Origin: Amoebophrya sp. A120 | Lineage: Eukaryota; Sar; Dinophyceae; Syndiniales; Amoebophryaceae | NCBI GenBank assembly: GCA_905178155.1 | Contig: CAJINV010000028.1 | Span: forward strand, 231,235-295,234 | Direction of reading: 5' to 3' | Length of the DNA: 64,000 nucleotides | In this document: positions 1 to 11,800 of the stretch, piece after piece | Layout of the letters: each line of letters starts with the position of its first letter | Numbering within the stretch: position 1 is the first letter of the stretch | Translations under genes and position numbers: made by a program | The notes under the pieces: generated by a model | Database searches by the model: none | The model's input: only the letters and a program-made list of their open reading frames with translations | What the model was told of the DNA's origin: nothing

Positions 1-1859
1 ACAAAAATCTGAACTCGCAACTTGCGTCAGCTACGCCGAGGCGTAAAGCAGAGGTAAGCATTTTCGGAGAGAGACACGGTGTGACTACTAGTAGAGTATA
101 GTGAAAAGCATCAAGTAAATTTCGAAACGTTAAAGGCGGAACTGCCGTAGTCTTTTTTTGTGTTTTGAGTTTTTATTTCTGCTGTGCGAATAATAGCGTC
201 GAAGCCTACTATGAGCCTCTGAATGTCTAGGCATGGACAAGCGCCCCGGCCACTGCTTCAATTCCTATTTTCTATCTCATGTGTCTGCGAAGGGAAAAAT
301 GTCAAAAAGGCTTGCATGCGCGGAGTGCAACAACATGCCTGACCCCAGGGAATTTTTTCCCGGTAGAAGTAGTTTTTTTTCTGTCTCAAGCGCTTCATTA
401 AGTTTTGCGTTTTTTTCGTTTTCCTACAATATTTCCATGCTAAATATCGTTAGTGAAAATTCGTGATACGTACTGCTTGTTGTTTGTTTGTTGTGAGTGG
501 TCACGTGGAACCGCTTGAAAGTTTTTTGCTTTCTCTCACGTGGCTAGCGCTACTTCAACAAAAAGACAAGCTGGGCAAGCAACTTGTGCTTGTGGCTTGG
601 ACCCTTATAGAAAAACCTTTTTCTGCAGGACAACTACACGAACCTGGCAAAAGAAAGCGATACTACTATTTTGAAAACTAAACGTAAAACTCTGAAAGAC
701 GTTTTTGACAAGTAAAGCGCTCTTGTTGAAGGAAAAGATAAAGTCTGAAAGTTGAGACGAGAAAAATAGAAGTTGTTGAAAAGTTACGATGTCGGTATTG
801 AAAGTTAAAAGTCTACTGAAAAGTTGGGAAGGTCACAAAGCAGTGCTGCTCTAAAAGTTGCACTGTAGTCCTGTTTTTCGCAGTTGCAAGGTAAAAATTT
901 GGAGTTTGTGCTTGAAGGAACTGTTTTTTTTCATTTAAGTTTTTTGCTTTTCATCTTGCTTGTCGCCTACGAACGCTGCAGGTCGTTGTGGGCCTGTCTA
1001 CGTACTACTTCTTCTCTATACTTGTGAAGCTGTGGAGAATAAAAAGCCGAGACGGCCGGTAAGAGCAATGTCTGCGGGATTGCTGCGGGTTTGTGACATT
1101 GCGTCGCTTCTTTTGCTTCGTAGTACTTAAAACAGCACACGCCAAGCGTTTCGAAAGCAGTGCTGCAGAGCGACCCGCGACGGCCCTCTGCAGGCCTGTT
1201 TCGGCTGCAGTGTCACAGCTGGCCGTCTGTGCTCTTCGTAGTTTGAAAAAGAAAGTAGTGCTGGTCTGAAAAGTTGAAGTCTAGTCGTGTTTTTCAAGTT
1301 ACGAGCCTGAAGGAACTGTTGTTTTTATTTTGAGTTTTTAACTTTCATCTTACTTGTCGCTTACTTCTCTGTTCTACGCTGCAAGCCGCTGCGGGCCTGT
1401 CTTACGCTTTTTGCTTGTTGCTACTGTCGTACACGTACTGTTTTTTTCTTGTGTATGTGCTTCTTTCTTTCCATGCCTGGACATGGCGTCAACTGTTCGA
1501 GGACCTAAAAAATCCAAATTTTAGCACTCACATCAGATCGTTCGTGTCAGCATCGAACGAAAGGTATCTAAAAATCAAAAATTTCGTGTCAAATGAGTAT
1601 GTTTCTCTGTTGATTATGAACGTCTATAAAACCACCCTCTGCATCTACTTGACAAATGCATGCGCTTCTTCCAAGTTGTAGACTCTGATTTTACTTCATT
1701 CATATTTCCGTATCATTTTCAAAAAGTGATGTTGATGACAAGGAGAAGATGTAGAAAGTGCTGTGTAGTTATGGGATCATTCCAGATTAGAAAGAGAACG
1801 ACCACTGCACCAACTTGATGTCGCGCTTTATTCTCTGTGTTGTCCATCTTCGGTTGTCC
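1..1859. other. Stretch without a recognisable gene; diverged direct repeat
   Basis: No frame carries a protein-like ORF. Two related blocks, about 841-1010 and 1261-1405, share order and wording (a Cys/Phe-poor T-rich stretch, then GAAGGAACTGTT, then a CTTGTCGC...GGGCCTGTCT tail) and look like an old imperfect duplication. The stretch lies downstream of the last minus-strand gene, so part may be its 3' flank. Confidence 0.4.
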
Positions 1860-2756
1860 TCAACGGGAACCACGACCTACCTCGCTTACTGGGATGTTCA
1901 CGAACGTACTCTCGCGTCGTGGTCGTGTAGTCACTGTTCTTTTGTTTTCCTCCCGATCTCCTTGATGAACACCAGAGGGCATTTTCTTCTCATTGCCGGT
2001 GGCGGTGGTCGTGCTGGTCCCTACTGGAAGTTTGGACAGCTGCCCCCCGCTCATCTTGTTCTTCTCATTGCCGGTGTTTGTGCTGGCGGTCCCTACTGGA
2101 AGTTTGTCCTTATCAACTGCAAAAAAGTCTGGTGTTTTGTCTGGAAACAAGACCTTGGTACAGCACAGGGAAGAGAACGACTTGAACTTTTTGAAGAAAG
2201 AAAATAAAAGTATGCACTATGTAGAGAGAGATTAAACATGCTAATATGTCCACCGGTGGAACTAACTATTACTACTTATACTACTGGAACTTTGCTCGAC
2301 TTGTCATCCAGGTTTTCCATGACCCATATGATCTGTAATGGACGACTTAGCATGACAGATCCCGTGAGATGATCACTAGCATGCCTATCCTGCATGAGAA
2401 ATTGCCTCTCAACTTGATCAAAAGCGGACATCATTTCTTGGTAATCATGCAACACAAATTTTTCCTTTTGCGTAATTCAGATTTAGTGCGACAAGTTCCA
2501 ACCTTCCAGACATCCAGGGATTTTTGCAGGGCATAGTCCTCCTTTTTCTCCATTTTCCTGTATTTTATGGCGTCCTCAAACATTTGCTTGCTCCGCTGTT
2601 GTATCCTGTGCAAAAGTATTGTATTGTATTCGTATTGCAATCATGCGTTACAAATCTTTTTCTTCAGGCACATTTGCATTTTACAACTTTCCTTTCTCAT
2701 GCCCAGAAAATTTGTCATGCGAGTACGATACTTTTGCAGTTCATATGTTGTTCCAT
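1860..2756 (-). CDS. Small Lys/Thr/Gly-rich protein, function unknown, three exons
   Basis: Three exons (2756-2746, 2601-2536, 2110-1860) are separated by introners at 2602-2745 and 2111-2535, both with perfect 5-bp flanking repeats. Joined, they give a protein of about 110 residues starting MEQQRSKQMFEDAIKYRK and continuing through MEKKEDKLPVG to a TGA at 1860. The second half holds a diverged peptide repeat (KLPVGT...GNEK twice), matching a DNA repeat of about 62-75 bp at 1985-2107. The start is uncertain: an upstream stretch (2853-2757) reads well in another frame (CETQLDVDHVVVDSTIDGED), so this could be the tail of a frameshifted larger gene or share an exon with the gene ending at 2860. 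No family recognised. Confidence 0.5.
2111..2535. mobile_element. Introner, family A (long, 425 bp)
   Basis: TATCAACTGCAAAAAAGTC at the left returns in degraded form at the right (CTTCCAGAC...TTTTTGCA...GCATA). Flanked by GTCCT on both sides. Excision joins KKED to KLPVG in the small 1860-2756 gene. Confidence 0.75.
2602..2745. mobile_element. Introner, family B
   Basis: Family B ends with inner CGTATTGCAATCATGC and GAGTACGATACTTTTGCA. Perfect TGTTG flanks. It lies only 11 bases inside the proposed start exon of the small gene. Confidence 0.8.
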
Positions 2757-2859
2757 GAATTTGTAAGGCGATAGAGTCCTCGCCATCAATAGTACTGTCG
2801 ACCACCACATGATCCACATCAAGCTGTGTTTCGCATGATATTAAGCTCAACATAAGTAT

Positions 2860-5800
2860 TCATGGACGAACAGCTGAGAATGTAAAAACGTTTGAGGACA
2901 ATCCCATAAACATGCTGTTGTCGTTGAACCGCATGTATAATGGGTCATCGTAGGAGGAAGACCCAGAATTGGAATCATTTTCCTCTTTCTGGTAGTTTAT
3001 TCCGCAGTAGTTGATTCCGATCTTCAGTTCCGGATCCGGCGAAGATAACCGCATCAAATGTAAAAATGTCTGCGTCTGGAAGAGTGCGCGATTTATTGTC
3101 ACGCAGCTTTTCCATGACCCATGAGGTCTGGAATGCAGGACCTAGCATGACAGATTCTGTGCGATGATCTCTCTCTGCCTATCCTGCATGAGAAACTCCC
3201 TCGCGACTTGGTCAAAACTGGACGAGGACGTCACTTTTGGTAATCATGCAACACAGATTTTTGCATACTTCAGACTTAGCATGACAGGTTGCATTCTTCC
3301 AGACCCAGACATTTTTACATTTGATAAACGGAGCCTTTGACTTGTTTCTAGGCGACGACGACAAGGGTCTGGCATTTTTGGCACTGGATTTAAAGCCTAT
3401 CGTACGAAAAAAGTGTACCTTCACTGTAAGGATTTTGCAAGTTTTGCATCACAAGTTTGTTCTGCATGACGGACGAGAAAATTTGCCATGCGAGATCTCC
3501 AAGGGAAAACACCACGAAAATTCCATTGTCTTGCATGTGTAGCAAGACAAGCGCGTCCTCTGAGATAGATTTTCTGCATTACAAGTAGTTTTTTAATACA
3601 GTGAAACAGTTTTTTTTCTTGCGATAGAGCCGTCTTCATCGTCCTCGGAGTCCTCGTCATCCTCGGAGTCGGAGGTATCCTGTGCAAAAGTATCGTAATC
3701 GTACAAATGCAACTCTTGCATTACAAATCTTGTTTCCAAGGCAAATCTGCATATACAAATTTTATTTCTCATGCTGAGGAAATTTATATATGCATTTATA
3801 CGAGTACGATACTGTTGCAAGGCATAGGAGGAAGTAGATGACGATGAGCTTCCCTCCGAAGAATTGCCGTACCGCTGAAAGCTCGGGCCCGAGCGATCTT
3901 TGGAAAAAGGATGCTTGAATCGGTATTTGAGCGGTTCCCCCCATCTCGCATGGGCTTTCTTGCGGTTCGCCTTTTCAGGGATCACTATCATTGGGTCGTC
4001 AGGATCCTCGCCTAGAACTCTTCTCTTCTTCCGCTTTTCCTATAGAGAGCAAGTGAGTGATGATCTTAGGGAGTGTTGCTACTTTCTCTTATCGAAAGTC
4101 GCAGCCTACTGTCATGCGGATTTGCTATCTCCTCCTGAAGATTTGTCATGCAAAGTAGAGCACACTGACACCAAAAGCCACTCCATTCCATGACCATGCG
4201 GTCTGGAGTGATTTTTGCTGGGCAGTTTGCATCAGAAAAAAACAAAAAGCTTTCTAGGCGAATCCGCAAGACAGGTTAACTTTTTTCTTGGGACTAGCAG
4301 CAGCCGGGAAGATGATCACTCATTTCCCCTCCTTAACTCCTTGAAGTAGAATGTGACCTCTGCATTGCAAAAGTATCGTATTCGTATAAATGCATTACAA
4401 ATTTTCCCAGCATGAGAAATAAAATTTGTAATGCGGATTTACCTTGAGAAAAAGATTTATGATGCATGACTGCAATACGAGTACGATACTTTTGCACAGG
4501 ATATGACCGGCACGTCGTAGAAACCTGAGCCAGCCTATCAAAGTGCACAGGTCCCCCTCGTCCCCCTCATCTGTCAGGCAATGAAATCCCAAATACAGTA
4601 ACCCTGCCCGTTGGCACTGTTTGCATGACAGATTCTGGAAAGAACCCAAACAGTACTACACGAGTTCCATAAATTTGTCACGCGTAGGCTCCATGCGTGC
4701 TTGTGTTTGTCTTGCTGTTTATGCCATAGTTCTACAAATGAGGGGAAAGGGTAGTTGTGCACTCTCATACAGTCGGCGTTAGACCGTCCACCACAGATTT
4801 GCGCTGGTGCAAGGAAAAGCGTTTGATCTTTTTACCGCTCTTCACTTTATTCGCGACGGTCCGCAGTTCGTTTGTACGCTCCTTCTCTTTTTCTTTGTTT
4901 AGCTTCATCCTCATTTGCAGTGTGAGAACGTCGTTCTGGCTCGGCGATTCATCCAGCTCCTTGGGGACATCCACGGAGACGATGCGGATCGGGTCCTCGT
5001 CGTCGTCTATAATGTCCGGCCTCGCCCCGTAGGTTCCTTATGCTGAGCAAAAACGTCCCCACCCCATAGTCAAGTTGGTAAATCTGCAGCACAAATCTCC
5101 AAGCTTTGGGAGTTGTGCATGACAAGTTTCCATCTACAGTGTTGTGCTGCTTAGCAAGGGAAGCCGCATGAGAAAGCTATTTTCTCATGCTGTTTACATC
5201 AGCATTACAAATGCCAAAACACGATTGGAAATGCCTCTCATGGAGATGCGCATTGCAGATGCTCCTGTCATTGCGCATTTGCATGACAACTCTGGGCTGG
5301 GGACGATTTTACACAGGATATTCCTTCGTCCTTCGTCATCAATAGCTTTGACCCGGCGTTGTTCAAACAGCAGTGGTATGCATTGCAAAAGTATCGTACT
5401 CGTATAAATGCATTACAAATTTCCTCAGCATGAGAAATAAAACTTGTAATAGTATATGCGGATTTACCTTAAGAGCAAGATTTGTATATGCAAGACTTGC
5501 ACTTATACGAGTACGATACTTTTGTACAGGATAAGTCGTCATTCAAATCAAGTCTATGCTCCCGGACCAGCCCCGGAACGTCCTCGCACTGGTTTTTCCA
5601 GATGTGCTATCAACTGCAAAAATGTCTGGGTCTGGGGGATTCCGAGTTTTGTCATGCAGTTTTTCCAAGCTCCCCCACGTCTGGAATGCAGGGCCTAGCA
5701 TCACAGGTTCTGCAGCTCCTTGGTGATGCGTGTTCTGCATGAGAAACGCCCTCTCAGCATGGTGAGGAGTGGGCACCGAGAAATGCCCTCTTTGCACGTT

Positions 5801-8800
5801 GGTTATGCATCACAGATCTTTGTATGATCCGAAACACGCTTCACAAGTTCGGATCCTTCCAGACCCAGACATATTGGCATTTGATACGTGCTTGCAGGAA
5901 TTATCAAAAGTGCCGAGACGGAGAATGTTGCCCCCGTTGCAGAACACGATTTTCGCCCCTGCTAGGGCAAGAGGTGTCGTTCCTTTTTCCCACAGCGCCT
6001 GCCAAGTTTATCCTGTGTAAAAACGGCCCCACGAGGAACCCAGATTTAAAATGGGATTTCTGCAACACAAGCCTCAAGGCTATGGGATGCACACATGATA
6101 AAATGCGGTCGATATTGTAGTGCAGGTTAGCAAAAGGAAAAGCAAGGACGCCCGCATTTACAAATCCATCTGCTCATGCTGTTTACAGTATTACAAATTC
6201 TAAATTATTCAAAACACAATTGAAAATAGCTAGCATGCCGATGCGCATCACACATCTTCAGTTCCTCTTCCTGTGGTCATTGCAAATCTCGATTACAACT
6301 CCCGGTCGGGACCTTTTTTAGACATGATAAGGTAGTGTTCGAACACATCTGGTATAAGTCATTCATATGCATTGCAAAAGTATCGTACTAGTAGAACTCG
6401 CATGGCAAATTTCTCCAGCATGAGAAAAATAAAATGAAATTTGTAAATGCAGATTTATCTCGAGGAGTAGATTTGTATATGCATGATTGCCGTTACTACG
6501 AGTACGATAGTACTTTTGCAATGCATAATTCATGATCCGAATCTTTTCCACGGTCGACACTCTGGATTTCGTGTATCCTTCGGAAAAACATCCCCATCCC
6601 ATAGTTTTGTGTGATGTCATAGAGGTCTGCATGCTCAAAATGTCTCATCTCATGCGGACTTTCCAGTGCTAGTTGGAAATTTGTGATGCTCGAATCAGCA
6701 CGAGAACCTAGATTTGTCATGCTGCTCCCGTAGCTGAACGGGAATTCATTGCGAGCGGAAAGAACTCGTGGTGCGCAACAGAAGCAAACTTAATATCCTG
6801 TGCAAAAGTATGGCACTCCCCCTTGTAGTAATTCTAATTGCAATCACGCATTACAAGTCTTGTTCTTCAGGTAAATCCCCATTTCCGAACGAGGCTTTTG
6901 CAAAAATGCATAAAACTAACACGACCTTAGTTGTTTGTCTTGCAGATTTCCCAACTTGACGTATGGGAAGATGATGGGGACGTTTTCATACAGGATATCT
7001 TCTTTTTCTTCATCGCATTCTGATTCTTGCTATCCGCATCTCCATCAGCATCTTGATCCTCCTCAACGTCAGTCGCTGCGATGCTCATGTCCGATTTCGC
7101 GGCACCTGAAGTGGCAAGCGTTGGTTGAAAAATGTTGCCTGCAGAAGAGATTCATCTTCTTGGATCGATGAATTTGAGTCCTCGTTGGTTACTTACTAGT
7201 ACACATTTCAATTTTGATTTTTATTCGAGCCACGTTACTATAATCATGTGCAGCTCCACCTTTTATTCTTTCCACACCAATAAAAAAACTACGGAATTAA
7301 ACTACGAGAACAAATCGAACACATAAGTAGTAAACGTCGCTGTAAGCAGTACCCGCTTTTTGCAGCTTCTTCTTGCCTTTTTTGTTAGACGCAGCAGGAC
7401 CAGACAGGAGGTTTCCAAACGCTTGTGCCGCAGGTAAAGACGCAGGACCAGCGCTGGGAGGAGGAACAACCTGGGTGTCGTGTAGTTGTGAAAGAATAGG
7501 TACGAATAGAGCATTTGATGATCAGGTTGCGCAACTAGAGCATCTGTACGGTTTTTGAAATTTTTCTTTTGTTCGCACACAAAAAACACTCTTCATTCCA
7601 AATTCAAATGACAGAAGAAAATAAAAAAGTACTACTTTTGCCTTCGAGGAGCTGCTGCTGGCACCTCCGGTTGTACCGCTTGGCGCTGCCAGCTTAGAGC
7701 TGCTGCTTGAGCTAGCTGCGGAGCTACTCGCTGCTGCTGGAGCGACTAGCGGAGGAGGAACAACCTGGGTGTCGTGTCGTTGTAACTGTATACGAATAGA
7801 TAAATACGAATGCAAGCATTTCATCAGGTGGGGCAACTAGAACATCAGCACGCCTTTGAAATTCTTTCTATTGCTATACAGAAAACGACGTATGCCTATG
7901 CGTAATTATATGGTCATGGTGGAATCTATAATTTTTGTCTGAGAAAACAACATCTTCTGGACCGATGTACCTAGATAATTGGATTGGGATTTCTTCTCGT
8001 CTGCTCGCTCACAAAGATAAATCGCTTATACTAGTAAGCTTGTTCGGCATTACGACCGAGAAAATCATATTCATTTCAAGAAGCCAAAGAAAGCTGCAGG
8101 ATAGCATACAGATGTAGAATTGGCCTTGAAGATCTGCTCGTATTTCTCCGTTTTGATTTTTCCGCTGCGGAGTAGAAGTTCTGTACAGCTCATGCTCCTG
8201 GGGACATCGCAGTGCCAATCTATATATTTTTACATTTATTCGCATCATGAATCTCGCGTGCTCCGTAAAAAGAACCTTTCTATGTTCTATTCAAGTGACG
8301 AAAAATACCACCTTCGCCAGCTTCGAACTGCTGCTGGCAGCTCCGGTTGTACCGCTTGCGTTATCTGCTGCTCTCTGAGCTAGTTGCGCCCGGAGCTGCG
8401 CCGCCAGTTGAGCGGTGACGCTTGGCCTACTCCCTGCATTATATCCACTGGAACAACTATGTCTGGGTCTAGAAATAAACTGAGGATCTTTATTCTCATG
8501 CAAATTGTACATGATGACCGCCTTTGATGTTGCATACATGCTCTAGCATCTTCACAGCTTTCATCGCGAAGCAAGTTTGCTGAGGCTAATGCCTATGACC
8601 CTGCATCAGAAATGACGTCTCTGGGTGGCTCGAACCTGGGTACTTTTTGCTGCTCATGCAACGCAGGTTTTTGTATGGTCGAAAATTAGGATCACACACA
8701 AGTCCCACTCTTTCCAGACCCAGACATATTTACAATACATAATGCAGCCACTGGCCCAAGAAAATTCGAAGTTTCCGCAGCCGATCCGGACCCGTGGCCT

Positions 8801-11800
8801 GTGCCAGCTGCAGCTTCGGCGCTTGTACCTGTGAATGGTAGTTCATCACCGCGATCAGTAGCCCGAAGTTGATGATGGTGATGTTCTGTCTGCTCACTGT
8901 AGTTTTCAAACTTATTCACCAGTGTTGCTGTTAGGAGCGTGAAGATCCCTTTAGCATTCTTTCAAATTTTGGATGTGGACGCTCATCCCGTTTTATCATT
9001 ATACTATAAACCGCAAGGACGTGGCCCAACATGGGAAGATCTTCCCGCCCCCACGGTGGAATGGAATGAACTTGAATCGATGAGGATTTCAAACACAAGA
9101 AATAAAAATTCAAAAAAAAAGAAGGGCGGTATTAAAGTAAGTAGCCAGACGGGGGTAACATGCTATTTGTTCTTGAACAATGCCAAAACTCCTTACACTT
9201 ACCGTTGTCTTTGTTCAAGTAAAATGAAGTCCTCGAAAACGCGGGGGCACCGTTCGCATCTTCACCTTCCTTACCGTCAATATTTTTCTTTTTCTTCTTC
9301 TTTTTCTTGACCACTAGATCCGTCGCCGCCATAGAAGAAGTTTGCTTGACCACTAGATCCGTCGCCACGTTCATCTCCTCCGCGTTCTTGTCGTCATCGT
9401 GGGGCGGGGGTCCAGTCGCGCTGGTATTCTTTATAAGCAGTGCAGAAGATGATGCCTTGTTCTCCTCACGTCCTTGCAGGAGTTCCGGTTCATCCTCGTC
9501 GTCCAGAACGTCCTTGTTCAGCAGGACATAAGGTTCTTTCTGTTTTTCCAGCAGGGTAGCATCTTCACGCCGGCGGCGCTTTGTCGGGTCGGAATCGGCG
9601 ACGGTGTCCTCGTTGTTCGCGCGTTTCTGTTTCTTGTTCGTCGTATTGACTTGTTCTGTTTGGGTCGCGCTGAGAAGAGCCCCCTCCGACTTCGCTTTCT
9701 GATGCTGCTTCTGCTTGGCCTGGTGATCCGGGTATTTCTCCTGCACGACCGCCGCGCCGGGCGCCGGAGGAACCGCCGTGCTGCCGTTGCCCCCCAATTT
9801 CTTCGACGATTTTGGTTTTTTCGCCGTGCCGGTAGTTTTGCCCACCGCAACCGCGGTGCTGTCATTGCCCGAAGATTCTAACGGTTTTGTTGTAACGGTG
9901 GAGCTAGCAACTTTATTATTCTGTGCAGTTGTACTTGAAGACGCACTTGGTCCACCACTTTGGCGATTATTTTGACTGACGTCGGCATTTTGTTCCTGAT
10001 TCGGTTTTTGCTTTTGCTGCTCTTTGCTGAGACTCACGCCATTTTGTTCCTGATTCTGGCCACCTCGCTTTTGCTGCAGCTCTTTGAGCGTTTTTATCTC
10101 TTTACGGGCGTCCTCCAGCTCCTGTTCAAAATGTTCTCGAAGCTCCTTCATCTGCAGATCTTTCTCCTTGCACGCTTTCTCGGCAAGCATCTTCTCGTGC
10201 TTTGCCTTTTCTGCCTCAGCCTTCTCGTGTTGGCTCATTGCGGTCGCGTCTTTCACGTCCACCCTCATTGTCTCCCGGTGCTTTTGCGCAAGTTATAACC
10301 CGCTCAGGTGTTTTTACAATCTCAAACGTTACAATAGAAAGCGGGATTTGTCTTGTATCATGAGCATGACAGACTCGCCGACCGCGCCACTTTCTGCAAT
10401 ACAAATTTCGCCAGATTGTAGTGCGGTTTGGGACTCCGGAACTTGTCATGCGCAGTCCTATGAAATTGGCTAGATCATGCATTCCTTGCATCACAGATTT
10501 CCAGATTCTATTGTAACGCTTGAGATTGTAACTCTTGAGCAGGTCATACGAGTTCCAGGTCTTTTTTCAACGCTTTCTCATTTTTGGCTCTCTTTGTCAT
10601 CTATCAATTGCAAATATGTCTGGGTTTGGAAACTTGTGATGCGAAAATGTGGATGATGGAAACGATTCCGATCGCAGCCCAGCATGAGAACTTTCCAGAA
10701 CGCTTTCTCGTAGGAAGGCCGCATGAGAAACTGCGTTCTCGCATGACAAAAGAGGCTGGGACTTATTTTTTTGTTGGTTATGCAATACAGATTTCCTGGG
10801 AATGAAAAGCTAGCATTACAAGTTCCAATTTTCCAGACCCAGACATATTTGCAATGCATATGAGCTCCTGTAAATCGATCTCCCTGGACTTCTTCAAGGT
10901 TGCTACCTCTTCTTCCGCTGCCTCTTTTGCCGCTTTCTCTGTTTCTGCCTTCTCCTATCCTATGTAAAAAAGGGGCCTACAGCATCCCATACTTGTCATG
11001 CAGATTTCGATTTTGTATCTACACCTACAGAAAGATCTGTTAATATGCGCATCCGCATGCGCATCCGCATGTGGTCGTCGTTTATTTCTGGGAAGATTTG
11101 TATGTGGACAGGATACGTAAGCAAGCGTCTTTGTGATCATGCGGCTGTCCTTGCTAAAAAAAAAGCTCCACTACAGATGGAGGCTTGTCAGGCACAACTA
11201 CTGCCAAAACTTGGAGATTTGTTTTACAGATTTACCGATTTGAGTATGGGATCCAGACGTTTTTCCATATGATATCTTCTCCAATTTCTGGTGCTTTTTC
11301 CTGTCCTTGGCTATCTTCTCGTTCTGCAAGAGACTCACCGCCACAATGTCCTCTATTGGGATCTCAAGCGTTACATTCTCAACTGTGACACGAATATGAA
11401 TTTGTGATGCAGGAGCAACAACAGTGAAAAGCCGTGGCAATATAGCTTTCTCTTGCAATTCTCGCATCACGAAATTGGCACAGGTTTCGATGCTGCTTCG
11501 TCCTTCGAAAATTTGTCATGCGGGGTTATAACTTGATCGAGTGGAGGCGCGTGGCCGTGGCGGCTCGGGCTTTTGCATTTTCTCATGGTGCTGTTGCATG
11601 ACAAAACATGTAAAAACCGTTGAGAATGTCTATCGTTTGAGAGCAGTCCCATAGCCTCCATCATGTTCTTGTGGATTTCCGTCAAGAACAAAAATGCCTG
11701 CTGTCTCCGCGGAAGGTTTTTCAATCGTGGGTTGTCTTCGCCTTCGGTATGAACTCCAAAAGTATCGTACTAGTAGTAATTGCAATACAAATTAGCTCAG

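Noticed and set aside
2641-2853. Continuation of the coiled-coil gene past its TGA at 2860
   Set aside because: The frame continues (CETQLDVDHVVVDSTIDGED), but splicing of the next introner gives an early stop, and the downstream exon reads in another frame. Kept only as an uncertainty note.
9474-9881. Hydrophobic or Arg-rich ORFs opposite the coiled-coil exon
   Set aside because: They are shadows of a low-complexity Lys/Gln-rich coding exon on the minus strand.
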